A program made the translations under genes and the position numbers. Source: JBHJGS01 sp050331575 (lineage in GTDB: Bacteria > Pseudomonadota > Alphaproteobacteria > Sphingomonadales > Rhodothalassiaceae). From it: a stretch of 32,697 nucleotides of DNA. Location of the stretch: assembly GCA_050331575.1 (NCBI GenBank), contig JBHJGS010000058.1:1-32697 (forward strand), read 5' to 3'. A model generated the notes under the pieces. That model saw only the letters and a list, made by a program, of their open reading frames with translations, did no database searches and had not been told where the DNA came from. Below are positions 23,816 to 31,003 of the stretch, in pieces; the stretch's first letter is position 1, and each line of letters opens with the position of its first letter.

Positions 23816-25744
23816 TCAGCCTTCCTCCTTGGCCGGCTGCTCTTCGGCGCCGTCCGCAGCCCGACCGGCCGCCTCGCCCAGCTGGCGGCAACGCTTGGCC
23901 GGAGCGGCGCGATCATCCCCGAGATTGCTGAAAAACCCCAAGGCCGCATTGATCGGAGCCGCCAGTGCGGTTAGCGTCAAGCCGGTGGCGGCGTTCTTCA
24001 CCTCAATAGTCGGCTTGGTGATCGGGCCGGTGATCGCAATCGGCCCGCCGGCGGCAATCTCCGGGGCCTTGGTTTTGGATGAGATGGCCAAGTCCAGTTC
24101 GGTGCGGGCCAGATCAATTTGCCCTTCGCCGATGAGGCGGTTTTTCGGCATCTCAATCAGGATCGGGTCGGCCTGCATCACGCCTTGCTCAACCTTGAAG
24201 GAGAAGATGGCACAGGAAAGCGGATAGGCCTCGTCCTCGCCGCCCTTCGCGCCGAACAACGCCATCAGGGTTTCACCGGTGTCCATGGCCACCCCCTCCA
24301 CTATCATGGCCGGAATCGCGCTATCCTCTACGATCAACGCCACGCGGCCGTTGAGATCGGCGACAATCTCCCGCACATCCTGGCCTTGGCCAGCAAGGTC
24401 GATGCGGCCGTGCATGGTGTCGGCAGGCTGCGCAGCCTGGCCTTGCCCGGCCGCACGCAACAGGCGGGCGAAATCCGCACCGGTCAATTGCACATCCAAG
24501 GTGAGCGCGACCGGCTGGTCGCGCGCGTCCACGGTCATTTCGCCGCTGAGCCGGCCGCTGGCGAGATCGCTGGCCAAGGGGTCCAGGCGCAGCCGTCCCC
24601 GCTCAAGATCAATGCCCAGGCTCACATCCGTTAGCTCAGCCGGTGCCACCGCCAATGTGTCGATCTGAAGCGACACTTGCGCATCCATCCGGCCCAACCG
24701 CTCCGGCAAATTCTGGCCTTGGGGCAAGGGTTGGCCGGTATCGGCCGCCTTCGACGGGTCCTGTTGCGCCAGGAAATCCGAGCGATCGATGCGGTTGGCG
24801 CGCAAATCCGCGGTCATCAGCGGCCGGCTCCCGCCGCGTCGCACTCTTGCCTGGCCGGTAAGATCGCTTTGCCCGACCTGCACCCGCAGGCCTTCCAGGC
24901 CGATCTGTTGCGGATTGACAGCAAGGTCGCTGAACAGTTTGAACGAAGATGCGGCAGCGCGCTGAACCCCAAGCGGGGCCAAAGCCTGGGCGGCGGAGTC
25001 GCCGCTGAGCTGCCAAGTGCCGGTGAGAAGCGTCGGCTCAGAACGTTCATGAATGACGAATTCACCCATGACGCGCGCTCCGCCTGCAAGGGTGCCTGCC
25101 AAATCCACCGGCGTGGCGACCCGCCGGTCGGCCAATTGCAGCGCCTTATAGACGGTGCCGGAGATATCCAGGTCAATGCCGCGCACCCGCCCTTGTGCCT
25201 GGACCGACATTCGGCCCGTCGCATCCGGATCAAGGGCTGCGCGGACCGTGACATCGCTGTCCCGATGCTCAGCCAGATAGCGGATGCGCGCCTGCTCGAT
25301 TGCCAGAACCGGCACGCTCGGCCGCGGCTGCTGGCCTCGCCGGGCACCCTTCAGGTTCCAGGTCGACCGGCCGTCGGCGGTTTGTTCCAGCCACGCAGTG
25401 ACCTGATCGGCATGAAACGCCTGCACCGGAAACTGGCCGGTCAAGGCCGGCCAAAGCCCCAGATCGACCCGCCACCGCGCGATTTCGATCAGATGCGCCT
25501 GGTGCGCCCAGTCTGGATTGGCGATGGTCAATTTTGGGCCGAAAACGCGCACCCGCCGGCCCCAGGCAATCTCCAGCGAACCGGCCACCCGAACCTCACG
25601 GCCTAATTGGTCGCTCAAGCGGGCTTCCGCCCAGCCGCGCAGGCGCTCCGGCCGGCTCGCCCACACTGCGACCAACGCCGTTACGACTAAAAGGCCCAGC
25701 AGGACGAGAGCGGCGGCACGGGCACCGCCAAAGGACCGGGTCAT
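23816..25744 (-). CDS. AsmA-family envelope protein
   Basis: From ATG 25744 this is a 642-residue protein with one N-terminal membrane helix (AAALVLLGLLVVTALVAVW) and a long beta-rich body. AsmA marks are REVRVAGSLEIAWGRRVRVFGPKLTIANPDWA near the start and LNGRVALIVEDSAIPAMIVEG with the C-terminal AsmA domain. Family members span or line the periplasm and are linked to lipid transport between membranes. It starts 4 nt beyond the pmp3 stop, with no strong ribosome site of its own, suggesting translational coupling. A longer start at 25801 would overlap pmp3. Confidence 0.88.
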   Translation of the reverse strand: MTRSFGGARAAALVLLGLLVVTALVAVWASRPERLRGWAEARLSDQLGREVRVAGSLEIAWGRRVRVFGPKLTIANPDWAHQAHLIEIARWRVDLGLWPALTGQFPVQAFHADQVTAWLEQTADGRSTWNLKGARRGQQPRPSVPVLAIEQARIRYLAEHRDSDVTVRAALDPDATGRMSVQAQGRVRGIDLDISGTVYKALQLADRRVATPVDLAGTLAGGARVMGEFVIHERSEPTLLTGTWQLSGDSAAQALAPLGVQRAAASSFKLFSDLAVNPQQIGLEGLRVQVGQSDLTGQARVRRGGSRPLMTADLRANRIDRSDFLAQQDPSKAADTGQPLPQGQNLPERLGRMDAQVSLQIDTLAVAPAELTDVSLGIDLERGRLRLDPLASDLASGRLSGEMTVDARDQPVALTLDVQLTGADFARLLRAAGQGQAAQPADTMHGRIDLAGQGQDVREIVADLNGRVALIVEDSAIPAMIVEGVAMDTGETLMALFGAKGGEDEAYPLSCAIFSFKVEQGVMQADPILIEMPKNRLIGEGQIDLARTELDLAISSKTKAPEIAAGGPIAITGPITKPTIEVKNAATGLTLTALAAPINAALGFFSNLGDDRAAPAKRCRQLGEAAGRAADGAEEQPAKEEG

Positions 25745-25748
25745 GACA

Positions 25749-25910
25749 TTAATGTTTCGCGATGATCCACACGGCGTGAATGATGCCGGGGATATAGCCA
25801 AGAAGCGTCAGCAGAATATTCAACAACAGGTGCCAGCTAAAGCCGACCTGCAAGAACACGCCCAGGGGCGGCAGTAGAATGGCAATCAAAATCCGCAAGA
25901 AATCGGCCAT
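25749..25910 (-). CDS. Pmp3/YqaE (UPF0057) stress membrane peptide
   Basis: This is a 53-residue, two-helix hydrophobic peptide. The sequence ILLPPLGVFLQVG followed by LLNILLTLLGYIPGIIHAVW is the Pmp3/YqaE signature. Members are induced by salt, cold or other stress and affect membrane potential. It is too short for many gene finders. A ribosome site (GGAGAGG) is clear. It lies between DUF1328 and asmA on the same strand and is probably co-transcribed with them. Confidence 0.95.
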   Translation of the reverse strand: MADFLRILIAILLPPLGVFLQVGFSWHLLLNILLTLLGYIPGIIHAVWIIAKH

Positions 25911-25936
25911 GAATGCCTCTCCAAAATCAGTAGGGG

Positions 25937-25960
25937 GCCGGGATCACAGCGGATCCCGGC
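25937..25960 (-). terminator. Strong hairpin between DUF1328 and pmp3 genes
   Basis: GCCGGGATC (25937-25945) and GATCCCGGC (25952-25960) form a perfect 9-bp stem with a 6-nt loop. On the minus strand the stem is followed by CCCCCTACTGATTTT. The T run is late, so it may be a partial terminator or an mRNA stability element. Confidence 0.5.
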
Positions 25961-25990
25961 TTCGCAGGCAATAGCATTCCACTCCCCGCC

Positions 25991-26170
25991 TTACGGTCGC
26001 GTCGATCGGCGGCCGCGCATGGCGCCGGCGATGATGCTGACCAGAAACAAAACCAAAAACACAAAAAATAGGATCTTGGCGATCCCAGCAGACGCGCTGG
26101 CGATCCCGCCGAAGCCAAAGACGGCGGCAATCAGCGCAATCACTAAAAACGCAAGGGCCCAACCCAGCAT
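25991..26170 (-). CDS. DUF1328 (YtjA-like) small membrane protein
   Basis: From ATG 26170 the protein is 59 residues, almost all membrane: MLGWALAFLVIALIAAVFGF then IAKILFFVFLVLFLVSII and a short basic tail. This is the DUF1328 signature. GGAGACCGATC precedes the ATG. Upstream in-frame starts would add residues without a ribosome site. No separate promoter was seen, so it may be read from the EcfG promoter ahead of the small lipoprotein gene. Confidence 0.92.
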   Translation of the reverse strand: MLGWALAFLVIALIAAVFGFGGIASASAGIAKILFFVFLVLFLVSIIAGAMRGRRSTRP

Positions 26171-26202
26171 GATCGGTCTCCATTTCATCCATTGAACCAA
26201 TA

Positions 26203-26233
26203 GCGACCGGCGGCGATGCTTCCGCCGGGTCGC
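26203..26233 (-). terminator. Hairpin after the small lipoprotein gene
   Basis: GCGACCGGCGG (26203-26213) pairs with CCGCCGGGTCGC (26222-26233), with one bulged base. It lies between the lipoprotein stop and DUF1328. There is no clear T run, so it could attenuate rather than stop transcription. Confidence 0.45.
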
Positions 26234-26251
26234 AGCGAAAACCGGGTGGGC

Positions 26252-26362
26252 TTAGTCGACTTCCTCGACCGCATTCTCCAGATTATTGTCATCCTCACAG
26301 GCCGTCAGAAGGGCGCTGAGCCCAAGGGCCAGAACTGCTATCAGGATGTGCTTCAGTTTCAT
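26252..26362 (-). CDS. Entericidin-like small lipoprotein
   Basis: This 36-residue precursor starts MKLKHILIAVLALGLSALL and has a lipobox LTAC (Cys22), followed by 14 mostly acidic residues ending EEVD. A strong ribosome site (GGAGGCGATCA) marks ATG 26362. The longer open frame to 26599 has no such start and overlaps the SYLF gene. With a perfect EcfG promoter about 55-80 nt upstream, it is likely a stress-induced envelope peptide like the one at 17368. Confidence 0.8.
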   Translation of the reverse strand: MKLKHILIAVLALGLSALLTACEDDNNLENAVEEVD

Positions 26363-26416
26363 TGATCGCCTCCAGCGTTGCATGATCGACACGGCATCCG
26401 CGCCGCTCTGCCTGTG

Positions 26417-26442
26417 AACGCCCGATTGCTTCGCCCGGTTCC
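26417..26442 (-). promoter_or_regulatory. EcfG promoter of the small lipoprotein gene (perfect match)
   Basis: Minus strand GGAAC (26442-26438), 17 nt, CGTT (26420-26417). The start codon is at 26362. Confidence 0.75.
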
Positions 26443-26474
26443 TGATCATCCGGCGACGCCGCAAGCGGGCTGCC

Positions 26475-27017
26475 TCAGCGCTGGATGGGCGAAATATTAT
26501 TGCCGGTGATATCGACCCCGGCCAGCAGTCCTTCGCCGCCGAAGATAAACGCCAAGATCGGCTTATCGGTAGTTTTGGTGGTGATCCGGGTGCCGGCACT
26601 GCGGCCGATAACCGTCACGTCCCCCTCCACGCCGACATCCCAGCCGTCGGACGCGCGAAACTCTTGCAAGGCCTGTTCGGTCATGAACAGCAAAATCTGT
26701 TGGGTTGCCTGGCCGCCGATCTGCAGGCCGAACGACGCGCCGGCGAGCGAGTAATAGCGCTCGATCTGATCGTCGACGATCAGCGCGCCCTCGCCATAGG
26801 ATCCCCCCACAACCAAGGCGCCCTTCTTCACGCTGGGAAACACCAAGGCGCCATGCGCGGCGGCCAGAAACTCCTCCGCCCCGGCAACCTCATCAACAAA
26901 TGTTTCCAGCGCGGCCCGAACCCGCGTGTCGATGACCTCTCGCGGCGCGGCGCGGGTTGGCAAGGCTAGAATGGCCAGCCCAAGACTGAGCAGGCTGAGC
27001 AGACTGAGCGCACGCAT
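26475..27017 (-). CDS. SYLF-domain (Ysc84-like) lipid-binding protein
   Basis: From ATG 27017 this is a 180-residue protein. A signal peptide (MRALSLLSLLSLGLAILALP, cleaved near TRA-AP) leads into the SYLF domain: LVFPSVKKGALVVGGSYGEG, YYSLAGASFGLQIGGQATQ and a C-terminal FIFGGEGLLAGVDITGNNISPI. Members bind membrane lipids; in bacteria they are secreted or periplasmic. CAGGAGGGACC is a strong ribosome site at this ATG. The promoter is the minus arm of a back-to-back EcfG pair. Confidence 0.92.
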   Translation of the reverse strand: MRALSLLSLLSLGLAILALPTRAAPREVIDTRVRAALETFVDEVAGAEEFLAAAHGALVFPSVKKGALVVGGSYGEGALIVDDQIERYYSLAGASFGLQIGGQATQQILLFMTEQALQEFRASDGWDVGVEGDVTVIGRSAGTRITTKTTDKPILAFIFGGEGLLAGVDITGNNISPIQR

Positions 27018-27073
27018 GGTCCCTCCTGAACGCGATGAAAGCACGGCAAACCCGCACTCCTCCCATTCGGGAT

Positions 27074-27099
27074 AACCGGCAGACGCACCACCCGGTTCC
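27074..27099 (-). promoter_or_regulatory. Candidate EcfG promoter of the SYLF gene
   Basis: Minus strand GGAAC (27099-27095), 17 nt, GGTT (27077-27074): one mismatch in the -10. It is divergent from the next promoter. Confidence 0.65.
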
Positions 27100-27110
27100 C
27101 GGCCTCTGCC

Positions 27111-27136
27111 GGAACCTGCCCCTGCAATCACCCGTT
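27111..27136 (+). promoter_or_regulatory. EcfG promoter of the DUF883-YqjE genes (perfect match)
   Basis: GGAAC (27111-27115), 17 nt, CGTT (27133-27136), ahead of ATG 27175. Its -35 is only 11 bp from the -35 of the divergent SYLF promoter. Confidence 0.75.
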
Positions 27137-27174
27137 TTCATCGGCAAAGCGCAACAATTGAAAGGAGTTCCGCC

Positions 27175-27465
27175 ATGGCGAACCGCGATCATTCCGCTGA
27201 AATAGATGCCCTGAAGACCGATCTGGCCGCACTGCGGTCGGATATCGGCCTCTTGACCGAAAGCCTGGCCGACGATGCCGGCGAGCGTGTGTCGCTTGCG
27301 GCCAAGCGCGCGCGGCTGCAGGCTGAAGGGTTGGGCCGCAATCTTCATCACAGTGCGGAGGAGGCGCAAAACCGACTGGCCCATGAAGTTCACGCCAATC
27401 CCATGATCAGCCTGCTGACCGCGGCTGGCATCGGTTTCGTCATCGGCACCCTGTCCCGGCGTTGA
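27175..27465 (+). CDS. DUF883 (YqjD/ElaB-like) membrane-tethered protein
   Basis: The 96-residue protein is a charged helix (IDALKTDLAALRSDIGLL to about 70) followed by a C-terminal membrane anchor, NPMISLLTAAGIGFVIGTLS, ending in RR. This is the YqjD/ElaB layout; Escherichia coli members are stationary-phase proteins that bind ribosomes and the inner membrane. AAAGGAG gives a good ribosome site. It is followed 13 nt later by a YqjE-like gene, the usual pairing. Confidence 0.9.
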   Translation: MANRDHSAEIDALKTDLAALRSDIGLLTESLADDAGERVSLAAKRARLQAEGLGRNLHHSAEEAQNRLAHEVHANPMISLLTAAGIGFVIGTLSRR

Positions 27466-27478
27466 GCCGGGGCCGGCC

Positions 27479-27928
27479 ATGGCTTCCATCCCTCGTTCAT
27501 TCGTTGGCCGGCTGGCGCGGCAAGGTGCTGTGGCGCTGATCTGCTTGGCGCTGGCGCTGCTGGGTTTGTATTTCCTTCTGTTGGCGCTTTATCTCGCATT
27601 GGCGCCGCAGATTGGACAGGCGCTTGCTGCCTTGCTGACCGGCGGGCTGACCTTCTTGCTCACCGGGCTGATCGGGCTGATCGGATTGCGGCCGCGTCGG
27701 CGTCGGGCCGTTGCGCCGCCTCGCGCCATGCCGCGCGAAGAGGCCATGGCCATGGGCTTGGCCGCTTCAGACTTGCTGCAGCGCCAACTGCGTGCCTCGC
27801 CCCTGCAGACATTGCTTATCAGCGCCGGCCTGGGCGTGGTCCTGGGCGCCAATCCCGGCTTGGTGAAATGGGCCATGGCCCGGATCACCGCGGCTACCCG
27901 CCCGTCACCGCCGCCGCCACCGCCTTAA
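27479..27928 (+). CDS. YqjE/phage-holin-like membrane protein
   Basis: This 149-residue protein has two membrane segments (VALICLALALLGLYFLLLAL and ALLTGGLTFLLTGLIGLIGL) followed by a basic patch (RPRRRR), a cytosolic part with a third weak hydrophobic stretch (LQTLLISAGLGVVLGA), and a poly-proline end (SPPPPPP). It resembles the YqjE family that accompanies YqjD; the holin label is only a family name and does not imply phage origin. Confidence 0.8.
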   Translation: MASIPRSFVGRLARQGAVALICLALALLGLYFLLLALYLALAPQIGQALAALLTGGLTFLLTGLIGLIGLRPRRRRAVAPPRAMPREEAMAMGLAASDLLQRQLRASPLQTLLISAGLGVVLGANPGLVKWAMARITAATRPSPPPPPP

Positions 27929-28010
27929 GGCGAGATCCGCCGGGGCAGCGGCCAGTGGTGCATCCATGCCACAGCCATCCCCGTCGCTTCGACCATTTCG
28001 TTACGCATGG

Positions 28011-28035
28011 GGAACGCTCTCCGCCAAGCCCCGTT
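28011..28035 (+). promoter_or_regulatory. EcfG promoter of the outer-membrane barrel gene (perfect match)
   Basis: GGAAC (28011-28015), 16 nt, CGTT (28032-28035), ahead of ATG 28078. Confidence 0.75.
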
Positions 28036-28077
28036 TTGAGGGCTTGTTTAACCGAGTCTGTGCAAGGAGAAACTCCG

Positions 28078-28770
28078 ATGCGACTGCGTTTTGTCGTGCC
28101 GATCCTGATGGTGTCCGCCGCAGCGCCCGCGCCCGTATTGGCGCAAGATTTTCTGGGCGGCTTTCAACGCTCCGACGACAGCCCCTTTGGCGGATTGTAT
28201 GTTGGCGCGGAGGTCGGCTTTGATTCCTTTGAATTCGACGGCACCGCCTTTAGCGCCAGCGAAGACGGTGACGTCGACTTTTTCGGCTTTGACAATGAGT
28301 TCAACGGCGCGAACTTTAACGGCATCATTGGACTCAATCTGGCTTTCGACAACGCCTTCCTGATTGGCGTTGAAGGCTCGATTGGTTTCACCACCGCGTC
28401 AGAACCCTTCGATGATGATGATTTCGACGACATCGACGAATTTGACGAGGTCGATGATGTTGAGGGCGATTTCACCTATGCCGTCGACGGCAATATTGGC
28501 TACATCTTTGGCGATCATCTGCTGGTGTTTGGCACCATCGGCTTCGGCGGTGTCGACTTCAATGATGGCTTCGACGACGAGTTCGAACATGGCATCCGTT
28601 TTGGTGGCGGCGTCCAATATGCCTTCACGGAAAGCTTCTCAGCGCGCTTCCGCTATATCCGCAATCCCTTGTTCGAAGACGATCAGGACGAGGGCGATTT
28701 CGGCCCGCTGCAAGCGGCGACCGAATTGAACCGAAACCAGTTCAATGCCGCGCTGATCTTCACGTTCTAA
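28078..28770 (+). CDS. Acidic outer-membrane beta-barrel protein
   Basis: This 230-residue protein has a signal peptide (MRLRFVVPILMVSAAAPAPV, cleaved near LAQ-DF) and alternating amphipathic strands such as FGGLYVGAEVGFDSF, FNGIIGLNLAFDNAFLIGVEG, AVDGNIGYIFGDHLLVFG and a terminal FNAALIFTF ending in Phe, as for OmpA/OmpW-like eight-strand barrels. A loop around 103-125 is nearly all Asp and Glu. ATG 28078 follows AAGGAG; the longer frame from 27868 overlaps the YqjE gene. The function is unknown; an acidic loop could bind cations. Confidence 0.85.
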   Translation: MRLRFVVPILMVSAAAPAPVLAQDFLGGFQRSDDSPFGGLYVGAEVGFDSFEFDGTAFSASEDGDVDFFGFDNEFNGANFNGIIGLNLAFDNAFLIGVEGSIGFTTASEPFDDDDFDDIDEFDEVDDVEGDFTYAVDGNIGYIFGDHLLVFGTIGFGGVDFNDGFDDEFEHGIRFGGGVQYAFTESFSARFRYIRNPLFEDDQDEGDFGPLQAATELNRNQFNAALIFTF

Positions 28771-28778
28771 GCCCGTTT

Positions 28779-28815
28779 GGATCAGATTGGGTCAGCCGCT
28801 GATCCAATCTGATCC
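28779..28815 (+). terminator. Long hairpin after the barrel gene
   Basis: GGATCAGATTGG (28779-28790) and CCAATCTGATCC (28804-28815) form a perfect 12-bp stem. The loop also contains a small TCAGC/GCTGA pair. It starts 8 bp after the stop codon. There is no T run, so the terminator call is tentative. Confidence 0.6.
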
Positions 28816-28938
28816 GACAACAGACCCTCAGATCCAACTGGCAGAGCCCGGTCAGGAACGGTCCGGGCCTTGCGGGTCTGCCACAGCCGGACACGCGTTG
28901 AACCGCACAGCATGGCGCCCTGCCAGACTGTCACACCC

Positions 28939-28964
28939 GGAACCGGCTGAACCAGGGGCTCGTT
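28939..28964 (+). promoter_or_regulatory. EcfG promoter of the triheme cytochrome gene (perfect match)
   Basis: GGAAC (28939-28943), 17 nt, CGTT (28961-28964), 48 nt before ATG 29012. Confidence 0.75.
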
Positions 28965-29011
28965 CGACTGGTCCAACAGATTGGTCAGCGCATACCAAAA
29001 GGAGATCGTTC

Positions 29012-30307
29012 ATGACGTCAGGCCGCCGCTCGCCGTACAGCTCCGGCACCGGCAAACCCGCTATGCGCTCTTGGCCCACGGGTGTGGTGCAATGGGCCTC
29101 CGCCACCGTGGTGGTTTTGCTGGCCGTCGGTCTCATCGCTCTGCTTGTGGCCGCGACCGGCATCGTCAACGTCTCCGCGTCAGCGCCGCATGGCCTGTTC
29201 ATTAAGGATTTTCTGGGCTTCGCCAAAAACCGCTATGTCCACCACCAGTCCGCGCAGTCCCCAGAGCCGCCGCCATTGCAAGAGCTGTCGCTGATCGAAC
29301 GCGGGGCCAGCCACTATGCCAATGTCTGTGCCGCCTGCCATGCCGGGCCGGGGGTTGAGCAGCCGGCTTATGTGAATGCCATGAAACCCAAGCCGCCGCA
29401 TATGACCCAGGCGGTGGACAAGTGGAACAACAAGGAACTGTTCCTGATCGTCCGCCACGGCTTCAAATATGCCGGCATGCCGGCCTGGCCGGAGCCGGTG
29501 CGCGAGGATGAGGTTTGGGCCGTGGTCGCCTTCATCAAGCAACTGCCGGAGATGGCGCCGGAGCGTTATCAGGCGCTGATCGATCGGCGCCCGCCCGCCC
29601 ATCGCAGGCAGGCGATGCAGGCCACGATGATGCCGCTGGCCCAGGGCCTGACCCGGGCGGAACTGCGCAAGACGTCCCCCGACGGCGGCTCCGGCCTGCT
29701 GGACCGCTGCGCCCGCTGCCACGGCTATAACGGCCTGGGCAGCCCGACCGGGGCCTATCCCGCTCTGGGCTTGCAAGAGGCGGAGTATCTCTACGAGTCT
29801 TTACGGGCGATCAAGCAAGGCGAGCGTCAGAGCGGCATCATGTATGCGCAGCTGGTCGGCGTCTCCGACGAGGAAATGCGCGCCCTTGCCAATTATTATG
29901 CCGCCCAGCCGGCTCCGCGGCCCGATCGGGTGTCGCGCGGGAAGGATCTGATGCAGCGCGGCCGCCAGCTGGCGCTTCAGGGGGATGACAAGGTCGGCGC
30001 CTGCGCCACCTGCCACAACCCGGACGGCGAGAATTACCTCCCGATCTATCCCCAGCTGGAAGGCCAGCATTATGACTATATGGTCTATCAGCTGCAGGCC
30101 TGGAAAAGCGGCGAACGCGGCTATTCCCTGGGCGGCGATGTCATGGGCCCCCTGTCGCACGCCCTTGAAGACGCCGATGTCAAGGCCGTGTCAGCCTTCT
30201 ACGCTGCGGAGTATGTCGAGGATCGGCAAAGGCCGACGCGCTCCGGTGCTCCGCAGCAAGGCGGCTCGCAGGGTCAGACCTCCAATCCGGAGTCAGGAAC
30301 CAACTGA
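29012..30307 (+). CDS. Membrane-anchored triheme c-type cytochrome
   Basis: From ATG 29012 (site AAAAGGAG) the protein is 431 residues. A single membrane helix (about 27-50) with no cleavage site is followed by three cytochrome c domains with CxxCH motifs: CAACH (106-110), CARCH (233-237) and CATCH (331-335). Candidate distal Met ligands include the Met in YAGMPAWP (156). The second and third domains (about 200-400) resemble the diheme cytochrome c4/c553 type (YLYESLRAIKQGERQ, YMVYQLQAWKSGERG). It probably carries electrons in the periplasm to an oxidase or peroxidase not encoded here. The low-complexity C-terminus is Gly/Gln/Ser-rich. The upstream frame to 28787 is non-coding. Confidence 0.92.
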   Translation: MTSGRRSPYSSGTGKPAMRSWPTGVVQWASATVVVLLAVGLIALLVAATGIVNVSASAPHGLFIKDFLGFAKNRYVHHQSAQSPEPPPLQELSLIERGASHYANVCAACHAGPGVEQPAYVNAMKPKPPHMTQAVDKWNNKELFLIVRHGFKYAGMPAWPEPVREDEVWAVVAFIKQLPEMAPERYQALIDRRPPAHRRQAMQATMMPLAQGLTRAELRKTSPDGGSGLLDRCARCHGYNGLGSPTGAYPALGLQEAEYLYESLRAIKQGERQSGIMYAQLVGVSDEEMRALANYYAAQPAPRPDRVSRGKDLMQRGRQLALQGDDKVGACATCHNPDGENYLPIYPQLEGQHYDYMVYQLQAWKSGERGYSLGGDVMGPLSHALEDADVKAVSAFYAAEYVEDRQRPTRSGAPQQGGSQGQTSNPESGTN

Positions 30308-30353
30308 CCATCCCGCGGCGCCGTCGGAAAATCGTGGGCGATGGCGCCGGCCG

Positions 30354-30379
30354 GGAACGCCGGGGCCTCGCCCGGCGTT
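30354..30379 (+). promoter_or_regulatory. EcfG promoter of the PfpI-P450 genes (perfect match)
   Basis: GGAAC (30354-30358), 17 nt, CGTT (30376-30379), ahead of ATG 30421. The spacer and its borders contain a CGCCGGG/CCCGGCG inverted repeat. Confidence 0.75.
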
Positions 30380-30420
30380 CGATGGCGACGCGATCCTTTT
30401 GAATGGAAGGCAGTATCGCC

Positions 30421-30996
30421 ATGCTGAACGGCAAGACAGTCGCCATCCTGGCAACCGACGGATTTGAGTATTCAGAGCTGGTGCAGCCGCGCGCAGCGCT
30501 GCGGGAGGCCGGGGCGGAAACCCGGGTCGTCAGCCTGACCGGCGGCTCCATCCGCGGCGTTGACGGCAAGGACTGGACCGGCGAGGTCGATGTCGATGCC
30601 TTGATCGATAATGTCACCTCCGAAACCTTCGATGCCCTGGTGCTGCCCGGCGGTGTCTATAATCCTGACCAGTTGCGCCAGAACCATCGCGCGGTCGCCC
30701 TGGTGCGCGCCATGGTGGCGGACAAGAAGCCGGTGGCGGCGATCTGTCACGGACCGTGGCTGTTGATCGAAGCCGATGTACTGCGCGGCCGGGCGGCCAC
30801 CTCCTACCCCTCCTTGAAGACCGACATGACAAATGCCGGGGCTGACTGGCGCGATCAGCCGCTGGTGGTGGATCAGGGTTTGATTACCAGCCGGCACCCG
30901 GGCGACTTGGATGCGTTCTGCGCCAAGCTTGTCGACGCAATCGCCGAAAGCCGGCACGACACGCGCGCAGAAACACACCGCGCGGCTGCGGGTTAA
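30421..30996 (+). CDS. PfpI/DJ-1-family protein
   Basis: From ATG 30421 the 191-residue protein has ILATDGFEYSELVQPRAAL with the conserved Glu, DALVLPGGVYNPDQLR, and the nucleophile elbow AICHGPWLLIEA with its Cys. That is the PfpI/YhbO branch of the DJ-1 superfamily, stress proteins described as proteases or glyoxalase/deglycase enzymes; the true activity is debated. An upstream ATG at 30403 is possible, but GGAAGG lies before 30421. It stands first behind a perfect EcfG promoter, and the P450 gene starts 7 nt after its stop. Confidence 0.9.
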   Translation: MLNGKTVAILATDGFEYSELVQPRAALREAGAETRVVSLTGGSIRGVDGKDWTGEVDVDALIDNVTSETFDALVLPGGVYNPDQLRQNHRAVALVRAMVADKKPVAAICHGPWLLIEADVLRGRAATSYPSLKTDMTNAGADWRDQPLVVDQGLITSRHPGDLDAFCAKLVDAIAESRHDTRAETHRAAAG

Positions 30997-31003
30997 CGGT
31001 CGC

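Noticed and set aside
27479..27928. Prophage holin as a sign of a phage remnant
   Set aside because: The pairing with a DUF883/YqjD gene fits the chromosomal YqjD-YqjE envelope pair, and no other phage genes are near.
28787..29011. Extended N-terminus of the triheme cytochrome
   Set aside because: It overlaps the hairpin after the barrel gene and the EcfG promoter; ATG 29012 has a strong ribosome site.
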